Source: Frankia sp. AiPa1
GTDB taxonomy: Bacteria > Actinomycetota > Actinomycetes > Frankiales > Frankiaceae
Reading direction: 5' to 3'
Length of the DNA stretch: 32,533 nucleotides
Assembly (NCBI RefSeq): GCF_023243075.1
Contig: NZ_JALKFZ020000136.1
Coordinates: forward strand, 1-32,533
Position 1 is the stretch's first letter; every line of letters starts with the position of its first letter. Made by a program: the position numbers and the translations under genes. The notes beneath the pieces were generated by a model that did no database searches, was not told the origin of the DNA, and saw only the letters and a program-made list of their open reading frames with translations. Positions 1 to 9,860 of the stretch are shown here, piece after piece.

Positions 1-80
1 GTCCGGCTCCGCCTCGGTCCGGCTCCGCCTCGGTCCGGCTCCGCCTCGGTCCGGCTCCGCCTCGGTCCGGCTCCGCCGAG
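1..80. repeat. 16-bp tandem repeat, five copies, last one diverged
   Basis: A 16-bp unit (gtccggctccgcctcg) is repeated four times exactly, and a fifth copy diverges in its last bases. The array starts at the window edge, so its true length is unknown. The unit length is not a multiple of three, unlike the 6-, 15-, 18- and 21-nt arrays inside genes here, which suggests it is non-coding. Its last stretch (61-80) can fold with ctcgg pairing to ccgag. Confidence 0.9.
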
Positions 81-453
81 CATGGCGGCGGCGTCGGGCC
101 CAGCCGTCGGTGTTCGCTTTGTGGCGAAATGTCCGTTGATTCAGGTAGGGTATGGCCGATGTCGTCGCCGTCTCTGCGCGAGGATGGGCTGGACACCCCG
201 CCCACTACGTACCGCAGCGGGCCTTCGAGCATGATCCTGCTAAACAGGTCGCCGTGGGGGGTAAATCGGACACGAATGGCCCCACAGCGACCTGTTTAGA
301 TCTTGGGCCCTTGCTGGCTCACGGTCGTCGTCACGGACCGTAGCCGCAGCCGTTCAGCGTCGCTGCGCCGCGTTGGCACTGGACGGGTCGTCGGCCTCAG
401 CTGGTCGTCGGCGTCAGCAAACAGTGTCGGTGACGCCTGGTAGGAATGCCGTC
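81..453. other. Intergenic region upstream of priA
   Basis: I see no convincing gene here. The only open frame (152-343) has no ribosome binding site and is crossed by the long hairpin at 240-299. A short hairpin, ttcgc/gcgaa, lies around 114-129. I could not identify a clear promoter for priA; it may lie here or upstream of the window. Confidence 0.5.
240..299. repeat. Long palindrome (hairpin) with the loop motif shared by repeats A and B
   Basis: Two 20-nt arms (240-259 and 280-299) are reverse complements with one mismatch, and flank a 20-nt loop (260-279). The sequence ggggtaaatcggac spans the arm/loop junction and recurs exactly in the loop of the hairpin at 12858-12918; a diverged form occurs at 22262-22284. 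The arms differ from those elements apart from a gtcgc core. There is no T-run after the right arm, so it does not look like an ordinary terminator. Confidence 0.85.
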
Positions 454-3021
454 ATGACCGAACCGTCCGGCACGATTCCCGGCCTGGGCTCGAAGGCCGC
501 GGCGGCGGCGCCTGAGCAGGATGCCGGCCGCCGGCCGGCGTCGGCCGGGTCAGGCGGGAGAGTCGATCGGTCCCTGTCCGCCGGGCGGACGTCGCAGGTT
601 GGTTCGGCCAGGGGCGGCGGTCGGTCTTCATCGGTCGGACGGTCGCCCGGAGGCGGAGGCGGAGGCGGAAGCGGAAGCGGGCGCCGGCGCGCGCCGGGCT
701 CCCCCGCGCCGCCGGCCGAGGTGCTGCCGGTCGCCCGGGTGGCGGTCGACACTCCGTTGACCCACCTGGATCGTCTCTTCGACTATCTGGTGCCTGCCAG
801 TCTGGCTGCGTCGGCTGTTCCCGGATCGCGGGTGCGGGTGCGCTTCGCGGGCCGCTTGGCCGATGGTTTCATCCTGGAGCGGGCGGAGTCTTCCGATCAC
901 GTGGGGCGGCTCGCCCCACTGGCCAGATCGGTCTCCGCCGAACCGGTGCTCTCCCCGGCCATCGCCCGGCTCGCCCGCGCCGTCGCGGACCGCTATGCCG
1001 GCACCCTCGCCGACGTCCTGCGCCTGGCTGTTCCGCCGCGCCATGCCCGTGCCGAGACGGCCGAGGTCGCGCAGGCAGCGGGACTGGCCGAGATGGCGGC
1101 CCCGCGGACCGAGCCAGCGCTGTCAGCATCGCCGGACTCACCTACCGAGCCGCTGTCCCAAACCCAGCCGTCGGACCCAGGGCCGCCGTCAGAGCCGGGT
1201 TCGCGGTCGGAGTCGGAGTCGGAGTCGCGGTCAGAGCCGGGTTCGGAGTCGGAGTCGGAGTCGGAGTCGGAGCCGGGTTCGCGGTCAGAGCCGGGTTCGC
1301 GGTCGTGGCCGGGGCCGCTCTCAGAGCTTGGGTCGCGGTCGGGGGCGAGGGGGGTGCCGGCTGGAGGGCCGAGGGGCTGGGCACGGTATCCGGACGGGCC
1401 GTCGATGCTGACGGCGCTTGCGGACGGGCGCAGTCCACGGGCCGTGTGGTGGGCGCTGCCCGGGCCGGCCTGGCCGGCGATGGTCGCCGCCGCGGTGGCG
1501 GCGACCCTGCGGTCGGGACGTGGCGCGGTCGTCGTGGTGCCTGATCACCGGGATGTCGACCGGGTAGAGGCGGCGCTGGTCGAGGCGGTCGGGCGGGAAG
1601 CCACGGTCGCCCTGCGAGCCGATCTCGGGCCGGCCGCACGGTACCGGGCGTTCCTTGCGGCCAGTCGTGGGCAGGCGCGGGTCGTGGTGGGTACCCGTGC
1701 GGCGGTCTTCGCGCCCGTCACCCGGCTTGGCCTGCTCGTTATCTGGGATGACGGCGACGATCTGCATGCGGAGCCGCTTGCTCCCTATCCGCACACCCGG
1801 GATGTCGCGGTGCTGCGCGCCGGGCAGGAACGCGCGGCGCTGCTCGTCGGCGGGTTCTGCCCGACCGTGGAGGCCGAGGCCCTGGTGCGGGCGGGCTGGG
1901 CCCATCCGCTGCGGGCCGGGCGGGCCGAGCTGCGGGAGCTTGCCCCCCGGGTCGAGGCGACCGGCTCGGACCACGAGATCGCCCGGGACCCGGCAGCCCG
2001 GGCCGCCCGGCTGCCGTCGCTGGTCGTGCGGACCGCCCGGGCGGCTCTCGACGCGGGTGCGCCGGTGCTCATCCAGGTCCCGCGGCGGGGCTACCAGCCA
2101 TCGCTGGCCTGCGCCGGCTGCCGCCGTCCGACCCGCTGCCGGCACTGCCAGGGGCCGCTGGGCCGTCCGTCCGGCGCGGGCCTGGCGGCCTGCGTATGGT
2201 GTGGACGCCCCGAGGCGGCCTGGCAGTGCCCGTCCTGCGGGGATACCCGGTTCTGGGCCTCGGTGACCGGCGACCGGCGCACGGCCGAGGAGCTTGGCCG
2301 GGTGTTTCCGGGGGTGCGGCTGCGCACCTCCGGGCGCGATGGCGTGCTGGCCACCGTGCCCGCCGAAGCGGCCCTGATCATCTCCACTCCAGGGGCGGAA
2401 CCGGTTGCGGACGGCGGCGGCTTCGGCGCCGTGGTTCTGCTCGACGGATGGGCCCTGCTCGGCCGTCCTGACCTGCGGGCCGCTGAGACGGCGCTGCGGC
2501 GCTGGGCGGCGGCGGCGGCACTGGCCCGTCCGGCCGCTGACGGTGGCCGGGTGATCGTGGCTGCGGACGCGGGGCTACCGGCCGTGCAGGCGCTCATCCG
2601 CTGGGACCCGGCGACCTTCACCGCCCGTGAGGCCGACGAGCGCGCCGCGCTCGGCTTTCCGCCGGCGAGCCGGATGGCCGCGGTCGACGGCACCGCCGCG
2701 GCCCTCGCCGAGCTGTTGGACGTTCTGCGGCTGCCCGACGATGCCGACGTGCTAGGCCCGGTGCCGCTGCCCACCGCTAGGCCTTCGAGCCCCGCCGGCG
2801 GCCCCGGCCCCGGCAGATCCACGCGCCCCGCCCGGCCGTCGGATCCGGCGCGTCCCGGCGGCAGCCCGGAGGCAGGCGAGCTCGAGCGCCTCCTCGTCCG
2901 AGTGCCGCGTGCTCGCGGTGCCGAGCTCGCCGCGGCCCTGCACGCCGCCCGCGGCGTGCTCGGCACCCGGCGCAGCACGAGCGGTCTGCGTATCCAGCTG
3001 GACCCGCTCGTGATCGGCTGA
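454..3021 (+). CDS. priA: Primosomal protein N' (PriA), helicase-motif-less actinobacterial type
   Basis: PriA acts in replication restart. From ATG 454 the protein is 855 residues; a TAGGA 8 nt upstream favours this start over a TTG at 373. Residues 1-89 are disordered and Gly/Ser/Arg-rich. The conserved N-terminal DNA-binding domain follows (VLPVARVAVDTPLTHLDRLF). A central acidic Ser/Glu/Pro repeat lies about residues 247-284. The remnant helicase region lacks a recognisable Walker A; GPAWPAMV sits where a GxGKT loop is expected. Eight cysteines in CxxC pairs at about residues 553-595 form the zinc-binding region. Loss of helicase motifs is known for actinobacterial PriA, so it probably does not unwind DNA itself. 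The identification is strong; the exact start is less sure. Confidence 0.88.
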   Translation: MTEPSGTIPGLGSKAAAAAPEQDAGRRPASAGSGGRVDRSLSAGRTSQVGSARGGGRSSSVGRSPGGGGGGGSGSGRRRAPGSPAPPAEVLPVARVAVDTPLTHLDRLFDYLVPASLAASAVPGSRVRVRFAGRLADGFILERAESSDHVGRLAPLARSVSAEPVLSPAIARLARAVADRYAGTLADVLRLAVPPRHARAETAEVAQAAGLAEMAAPRTEPALSASPDSPTEPLSQTQPSDPGPPSEPGSRSESESESRSEPGSESESESESEPGSRSEPGSRSWPGPLSELGSRSGARGVPAGGPRGWARYPDGPSMLTALADGRSPRAVWWALPGPAWPAMVAAAVAATLRSGRGAVVVVPDHRDVDRVEAALVEAVGREATVALRADLGPAARYRAFLAASRGQARVVVGTRAAVFAPVTRLGLLVIWDDGDDLHAEPLAPYPHTRDVAVLRAGQERAALLVGGFCPTVEAEALVRAGWAHPLRAGRAELRELAPRVEATGSDHEIARDPAARAARLPSLVVRTARAALDAGAPVLIQVPRRGYQPSLACAGCRRPTRCRHCQGPLGRPSGAGLAACVWCGRPEAAWQCPSCGDTRFWASVTGDRRTAEELGRVFPGVRLRTSGRDGVLATVPAEAALIISTPGAEPVADGGGFGAVVLLDGWALLGRPDLRAAETALRRWAAAAALARPAADGGRVIVAADAGLPAVQALIRWDPATFTAREADERAALGFPPASRMAAVDGTAAALAELLDVLRLPDDADVLGPVPLPTARPSSPAGGPGPGRSTRPARPSDPARPGGSPEAGELERLLVRVPRARGAELAAALHAARGVLGTRRSTSGLRIQLDPLVIG
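1192..1305 (+). repeat. In-frame Ser/Glu repeat inside priA
   Basis: Units of 6 nt (tcggag) and a longer gagccgggttcgcggtc block repeat within priA and encode alternating Ser-Glu with Glu-Pro-Gly-Ser-Arg-Ser units. All unit lengths keep the reading frame. The stretch is probably a disordered linker and may vary in length between strains. Confidence 0.85.
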
Positions 3022-3264
3022 GCGGCTATGGCGTCGAGTCACGGTCCGCCCCGGGGTCACAGTGGCGGGGACCGCCCGCGAGTCACAGCGGCGGTCCGCG
3101 CCCGGTCGTGCACGCTGGCGGAGGTCGGCCGCGATACGGTCGTGCGGCGTCCGGCCGCGGGACACGGCCGGTCATCCTGGAGAAGCCCCGCAGGATCGTC
3201 CCGCTCGAATGTCCCGCAGAGACGGCCACGGCGTCCTCGCGCCTTGTGGCGGAACGGTGTTCGT
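3022..3264. other. priA-fmt intergenic region
   Basis: About 240 bp without a supported gene. It contains short imperfect repeats of a gagtcac-cggtccgc type near 3038-3100. In many bacteria def (peptide deformylase) sits beside fmt; no deformylase-like frame is visible here. Confidence 0.5.
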
Positions 3265-4287
3265 GTGCGCCTTGTCTTCGCCGGCACGCCGGCGGTTGCC
3301 CTGCCCAGCCTGCGGGCTCTGATCGACAGCCCGCAGCACGACGTGGTCGCTGTGGTCACTCGGCCCGACAAACCGGCCGGCCGCGGCCGGAAGGTCACCT
3401 CGCCGCCGGTGCACGTGCTGGCGGACGAGGCTGGTATCCCGGTGCTCAGCCCGCGCCGTCCGGGAGACCCGGAGTTCCTCGCGGCGCTCACCGAGCTCGC
3501 GCCGGACTGCTGCCCGGTCGTCGCCTACGGCGCGCTGTTGCCGCCGCCGGCCCTGGAGATCCCCCGCCACGGCTGGGTCAACCTGCACTTCTCGCTCCTG
3601 CCGGCCTACCGCGGCGCGGCCCCGGTGCAGCGCACCCTGCTCGGCGGCGACGACCTCACCGGCGCCACCGTGTTTCAGATCGAGCTGGCGATGGACTCCG
3701 GCCCCGTGTTCGGAGTGGTCACCGAGCTGGTCCGCCCCACGGACACCTCGGGCGACCTGCTCGACCGGCTCGCGGACTCGGGCGCGCGGCTACTCGTCGC
3801 GGTGATGGACGGTCTCGCCGACGGCAGCGTCCAGGCGGTGCCGCAGCCGGACGAGGGAATCTCGTTCGCGCCGAAGCTCACCGTCGAGGAGGTGGGCGTC
3901 GACTGGAGCCGCCCGGCGGTCGCCGTCGACCGGTTGGTCCGGGCGGCCACCCCGGCGCCAGGTGCCTGGACGACGCTGCGGGATCGCCGCCTCAAGCTCG
4001 GCCCGGTCCGGATGGGCCCGCTGCCCGCCGACGCCACCACGAGGGGCCTCGCCCCCGGGGCGCTGGCCGTGCTCGCCGACGGGGCCGTTGCCGTGGGTAC
4101 CGGCACCGACCCGGTGCTGCTCGGCGAGGTGCGTCCGGAGGGCCGCGGCCCGATGGCTGCGCAGGACTGGGCCCGGGGCGCCCGCCTGGGCGCGGACGAG
4201 CGCTTGATCACTCCGGCCCCAGCCCCGGCACCAGCCACGGAGCCGGCTTCGGCCGCCGCCTCGCCGCCGGCCGGGCGGAGCGCATGA
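3265..4287 (+). CDS. fmt: Methionyl-tRNA formyltransferase
   Basis: The enzyme transfers a formyl group from 10-formyltetrahydrofolate to Met-tRNA(fMet) for translation initiation. The 340-residue protein begins [16 protein letters not shown], the family's N-terminus, which sets the GTG start at 3265 although no strong Shine-Dalgarno precedes it. The catalytic-domain signature [17 protein letters not shown] is present near residues 103-119, followed by the C-terminal tRNA-binding domain. The length suits the family. The last ~25 residues are an Ala/Pro tail that looks lineage-specific. The gene overlaps rsmB by ATGA, so the two are probably translationally coupled. Confidence 0.93.
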   Translation: MRLVFAGTPAVALPSLRALIDSPQHDVVAVVTRPDKPAGRGRKVTSPPVHVLADEAGIPVLSPRRPGDPEFLAALTELAPDCCPVVAYGALLPPPALEIPRHGWVNLHFSLLPAYRGAAPVQRTLLGGDDLTGATVFQIELAMDSGPVFGVVTELVRPTDTSGDLLDRLADSGARLLVAVMDGLADGSVQAVPQPDEGISFAPKLTVEEVGVDWSRPAVAVDRLVRAATPAPGAWTTLRDRRLKLGPVRMGPLPADATTRGLAPGALAVLADGAVAVGTGTDPVLLGEVRPEGRGPMAAQDWARGARLGADERLITPAPAPAPATEPASAAASPPAGRSA

Positions 4288-5708
4288 GCGCCGCCGGGGC
4301 GCCCGGAGGTACCCGGGGGGCCCGCCCGCCGGCGCGGGTCGACCGGGCGCGGCGGCTGGCCTGGGAGGTGCTGCGGGCCGTTGACGAGCGGGGGGCGTAC
4401 GCGAACCTGCTGCTGCCGGCGCTGTTGGCCGGCAGCGGCATGTCCGTCCGCGACCGTGGCTTCGCCACCGAGCTCGCCTACGGCACGCTGCGGGCCCAGG
4501 GCACCCTCGACGGAATGCTGGACACGGCGACCAGCCGGCCCGTGGACGGCATCGACCCGCCTGTGCGCGACGCACTGCGGCTGGGCGCCTACCAGCTGCT
4601 GCGCACCCGGGTTCCGGCGCGGGCGGCGGTGGCGACCACGGTCGACCTGGTCCGGGCCACCAGCGGAGAACGCCCGGTCCGCTTCGCCAACGCGGTGCTG
4701 CGCCGGGTCGCGGCGAGCGTCAGTGAGACCGGCGGTGATCTGGCCCTGATGCTCGGCGCGCCCGCGTTCGAGACCGACCCGATCGGCCATCTCGCGGTCG
4801 TGTGCGCCCATCCGCGCTGGATCGTCGAGGCCGTCGCGGAGGCGTTGGGCGACGATCTCACCGAGACCCGGGCAGCGCTCGTCGCCGACGACGTCCGCCC
4901 GGCCACCCACCTCGTCGCCCGTCCCGGCCGGATCGGGCGGGACGCACTGATCGCCGAGGTCGAGCAGGCCGGCCTGAGCGCCCAGCCCGGGCCGTACTCG
5001 CCCTATGCCGCTATTCTCGACGGCGGCGATCCGGGGGCACTCGCCTCGGTCCGGGCCGGCGCGGCCGCGGTGCAGGACGAGGGCAGCCAGCTTGTCGCGC
5101 TCGCCCTGGCCACGACGCCGACCGTCGGCCGGGACCTGGACCTGACCGTCGATCTGTGCGCGGGCCCTGGCGGCAAGGCGGCCCTGCTCGCCGGGCTGCT
5201 CACCGGCGGGCGGCTGCTGGCGCTCGAACCGCGGATGACCCGCGCGGCTCTGGTGGCCCGATCTCTTGATGGTGTCCCGGGCGCCTGGGTGGCCCGCGCG
5301 GATGGCCGGGCGGGCCCGCTGCCACCCGGATCCGCGGACCGGGTCCTGGTCGACGTGCCCTGTACCGGCCTGGGTGCCCTGCGCCGACGACCGGAGGCTC
5401 GGTGGCGGCGGACCGTGCAGGATGTCGCCGCTCTTGTCCCGTTGCAGAGTGCGCTGCTCGTCGCCGCCCTCGACCTCGTCCGCCCCGGCGGTGTGGTGGC
5501 CTACGCGACCTGTTCGCCGCACCCGGCCGAGACCACCGAGGTGGTCCGTCGCGTCGCGGCGCAGCGCCCGGAGGCGTCCCTGCTCGACGCGACCCGCGTC
5601 CTGGCGAATGTCCCCGACCTCGGTCCAGGCCCCTTCGTCCAGCTCTGGCCGCACCGCCACGGCACCGACGCGATGTTCCTCGCCCTCCTGCGCCGCAGCG
5701 ACGCCTGA
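4284..5708 (+). CDS. rsmB: 16S rRNA (cytosine-5) methyltransferase, RsmB/Sun family
   Basis: By family this SAM-dependent enzyme methylates a cytosine (C967 in E. coli numbering) of 16S rRNA. The 474-residue protein has an N-terminal NusB-like RNA-binding domain (about 18-150, with [15 protein letters not shown]). The methyltransferase domain carries the SAM loop [13 protein letters not shown], motif [10 protein letters not shown] (Cys360) and the catalytic ATCSPHPAE (Cys410). ATG 4284 overlaps the fmt stop codon. A full-length domain order and both conserved cysteines argue for an active enzyme. Confidence 0.92.
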   Translation: MSAAGAPGGTRGARPPARVDRARRLAWEVLRAVDERGAYANLLLPALLAGSGMSVRDRGFATELAYGTLRAQGTLDGMLDTATSRPVDGIDPPVRDALRLGAYQLLRTRVPARAAVATTVDLVRATSGERPVRFANAVLRRVAASVSETGGDLALMLGAPAFETDPIGHLAVVCAHPRWIVEAVAEALGDDLTETRAALVADDVRPATHLVARPGRIGRDALIAEVEQAGLSAQPGPYSPYAAILDGGDPGALASVRAGAAAVQDEGSQLVALALATTPTVGRDLDLTVDLCAGPGGKAALLAGLLTGGRLLALEPRMTRAALVARSLDGVPGAWVARADGRAGPLPPGSADRVLVDVPCTGLGALRRRPEARWRRTVQDVAALVPLQSALLVAALDLVRPGGVVAYATCSPHPAETTEVVRRVAAQRPEASLLDATRVLANVPDLGPGPFVQLWPHRHGTDAMFLALLRRSDA

Positions 5709-5807
5709 CCAGGCGCCAGATCAAGTGGGGCGGGCCCGTGCCCGCTCGCGTGGGGTGACGGACCGTACGGGCGCCGGCACGGCAGATGTCCTCGATAGTC
5801 TCGCGGG

Positions 5808-6497
5808 GTGGCAACCGCACAGATCTACCCCAGCCTGCTCGCCGCTGACTTCGGCCGGATCGCCGAGGCGGCACATAGCGTCGAGGGACGGGCGGACTGG
5901 CTGCATGTCGACGTCATGGACTACCACTTCGTCCCGAACCTGGCGTTCTCCCCGGACACCGTGACGGCGCTGCGCGCGACGACGGCGACCCCGCTCGACT
6001 GTCATCTCATGATCGCCGACCCGGATCGCTGGGCCGCCGGTTACGCCGAGCGTGGCGCCGCGAACGTGACGATCCACGCCGAGGCTGTCTCGAATCTGCC
6101 TCGGACCACCGCGTCCATCCGCGCCGCCGGCGCCCGCACCGGGCTTGCCGTGAAGCCGAACACGCCGGTCGAGCGCTACGTGGAGGACCTGCACCGCTTC
6201 GACCTGCTGCTGCTTATGACGATCGAGCCCGGTTTCGGCGGCCAGACGTTCATGACCGAGGTCCTGCCCAAGATCGAGGCCGCCCGCCGGCTGCTGGACG
6301 ACCGGGGCCTTGACCTCTGGCTGCAGATCGACGGCGGCGTGAACGAGCGGACGATCGAGGCGGCGGCCGCCGCCGGGGTGGACGTCTTCGTTGCCGGCAC
6401 GGCCGTCTTCGGCGCCGAGGATCCCGGCGAGGCCGTGGAGAAGCTGCGGGCCCAAGCCCTGCGGGTCGCCCCGAACCTCACCCAACCGTCACCCTGA
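5808..6497 (+). CDS. rpe: Ribulose-phosphate 3-epimerase
   Basis: The enzyme interconverts ribulose-5-phosphate and xylulose-5-phosphate in the pentose phosphate pathway; ribulose-5-phosphate is also a riboflavin precursor, which fits the rib neighbours. The 229-residue TIM barrel shows [10 protein letters not shown] at the N-terminus, the metal-site stretch [18 protein letters not shown], the loop EPGFGGQTF and DGGVNERT. The start is GTG 5808 with no clear Shine-Dalgarno. A TAGTCT hexamer at 5796-5801 ends 6 nt before the start, so a leaderless transcript is possible; I see no good -35 element. Length and motifs are normal. Confidence 0.94.
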   Translation: MATAQIYPSLLAADFGRIAEAAHSVEGRADWLHVDVMDYHFVPNLAFSPDTVTALRATTATPLDCHLMIADPDRWAAGYAERGAANVTIHAEAVSNLPRTTASIRAAGARTGLAVKPNTPVERYVEDLHRFDLLLLMTIEPGFGGQTFMTEVLPKIEAARRLLDDRGLDLWLQIDGGVNERTIEAAAAAGVDVFVAGTAVFGAEDPGEAVEKLRAQALRVAPNLTQPSP

Positions 6498-6577
6498 GTG
6501 AACATGGTCTCGGTCACATTTGTGGGGCAGGCGCGGACCGGATTCCTATGCCAAAATAGGGCAGCACAACTAGTAGC

Positions 6578-6708
6578 ACGCGCGCTCCGGGGTCGGTGAA
6601 ACTCCGAGCCGGCGGTGACAGTCCGCGACCCGCTCCAGATTTCTGGGGTGGTTGATCCGGTGAAATTCCGGGACCGACGGTGAAAGTCCGGATGGGAGGA
6701 CGCGCGCG
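6578..6708 (+). ncRNA. FMN riboswitch (RFN element)
   Basis: The hallmark segments of the FMN aptamer occur in order: ggtcggtgaaactccgagcc, ggcggtgacagtccgcgacc, ggttgatccggtgaaattcc, gaccgacggtgaaagtcc and gatgggagga. The P1 helix is closed by cgcgcg repeats on both sides (about 6579-6584 and 6701-6708). It lies 140 nt upstream of ribE, so FMN binding should repress the rib genes. No intrinsic terminator is obvious between the aptamer and ribE, so control may act on translation or by Rho. Confidence 0.96.
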
Positions 6709-6846
6709 GGCCCGTGGTGCCTGTGCAGCGGTGGCTCATGCGGCTGTCGCCAGCGGGCGCGTGCCGGCGTGAGCATGCCGGCTGGTCCGCGTGGATGCCT
6801 GCCCATGGCCGGGGAGCGGTGCCCGGGACCGAAGGGCACGGGTCGG

Positions 6847-7676
6847 ATGTTCACCGGCATCGTCGAAGAGCTCGGCATCGTCACCGCGGTGGATGCGGGC
6901 GCGGATGCGGCTTCGCTCACCATCACCTGTCAGACCGTTCTCGAGGACGCGATCCACGGCGCCTCCATCGCCGTCAACGGCGTCTGCCTGACCGTGACCA
7001 GCCTGCTGCGCGACAAGGCTGTTCTCGCTGGCGGCGCCGCGGCCAGCGCGGCATGGGACGGGGCCGCGCTGGATGACGCGGCGCTGGACGGAGCGTCCCG
7101 CGATGCCGTGGCCCGAGACGAGACGGCGAGCCGGGCCGGCCCCGCAGGCACGCTGACCGGCGCCAGTGCGTTCACCGCCGACGTGATGCACGAGACGCTC
7201 GCGCGTTCCTCGCTGGGTGGGCTCGCTCCCGGAGACCGGGTCAACCTGGAACGGCCGGTGCGCCTGTCCGACCGGCTCGGCGGGCACCTGGTGCAGGGGC
7301 ACGTCGACGGCGTCGGCGTCGTCCAGGACCGGCAGGTCGCCGAGCACTGGGAGGTCGTGCGCGTCGCGTTGCCGGCGGGTCTCGACCGCTACCTCGTGGA
7401 GAAGGGCTCGGTGACGGTCGACGGGGTGAGCCTCACCGTTGTCGAGGTCACGCCCGCGCGCGACGACGCGCCGGCGTCGTTCACCGTCAGCCTGATCCCC
7501 ACCACCCTCGAGCACACCACTCTCGGCCATCGTGCGCCCGGTTCACGGGTCAACGTCGAGGTCGACGTGCTGGCGAAATACGTCGAGAAGCTGCAGGCCG
7601 GCGCGTCCGGTCATTCCGAACCGGCCCCCGGCGGGCCCGTACCGGCCGGTACCTCTGATCCGAACGGATTCCAGCG

Positions 7677-7680
<4 letters not shown>
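6847..7680 (+). CDS. ribE: Riboflavin synthase alpha chain
   Basis: The enzyme dismutates two 6,7-dimethyl-8-ribityllumazines to riboflavin. The start at ATG 6847 gives [10 protein letters not shown], the canonical N-terminus; an upstream in-frame ATG at 6769 would add 26 atypical residues. The two lumazine-binding repeats are visible: VNGVCLTV then [11 protein letters not shown] in the first, and [25 protein letters not shown] and [13 protein letters not shown] in the second. The protein has 277 residues against about 200 for the family. The excess is mainly an Ala/Asp-rich insertion (about residues 57-105) plus a C-terminal tail. The ATGA overlap with ribBA implies coupling. Confidence 0.93.
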
Positions 7681-9571
<1,891 letters not shown>

Positions 9572-9602
9572 GACATCGGCGCCACGCACTGCGGTGGCAC
9601 CC

Positions 9603-9642
9603 CCAGGATTCACACGGACGGTGCGAGCCCGATCCGTCCTGG
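9603..9642 (+). terminator. Bulged hairpin after ribH, possible terminator
   Basis: ccagg (9603-9607) and acgga (9614-9618) pair with tccgt (9633-9637) and cctgg (9638-9642), giving a ten-pair stem with a 6-nt bulge and a 14-nt loop. No T-run follows, so this could be a weak terminator, an mRNA 3' end stabiliser or an unrelated fold. A weaker hairpin (gccac/gtggc) lies just before it near 9581-9598. Confidence 0.35.
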
Positions 9643-9697
9643 TGACATGGCCTCGGTATGGTGTTGCCATCACGTGGCGATTCCGAGTGGATCGGGT

Positions 9698-9853
9698 GTG
9701 CCGACGGTGGGTTCGCTGCTCGTGATCGTGTTTGTGCCGGTCCTGATCCTGGTGAAGGGCTTGTCGGGACGACATGGTCGCGAGACGGTGATGTCGTGCC
9801 GTAGCGGCGGCTTCGCGCTGCGGCGTCGTCCGTCGGGGTCGATCCGGTGGTGA
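9698..9853 (+). CDS. Possible small single-pass membrane protein
   Basis: A GTG start at 9698 gives 51 residues with one clear hydrophobic segment (VGSLLVIVFVPVLILVKGL, about residues 4-22) followed by a basic, Arg-rich tail that includes SCRSGGFALRRR. Codon choice is strongly G/C at third positions, as in neighbours. In-frame GTG/ATG codons back to 9647 could lengthen it. The stop lies 7 nt before the next start, which suggests an operon with the EspI-like gene. I do not recognise the family, and function is unknown. Confidence 0.4.
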   Translation: MPTVGSLLVIVFVPVLILVKGLSGRHGRETVMSCRSGGFALRRRPSGSIRW

Positions 9854-9860
9854 GGGCGAG

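Noticed and set aside
152..343. Open reading frame before priA
   Set aside because: No ribosome binding site, no recognisable protein, and it is crossed by the long hairpin at 240-299.
3675..5660. Long open frame on the - strand opposite fmt and rsmB
   Set aside because: It is a shadow of two clearly conserved genes; long antisense frames are expected at this GC content.
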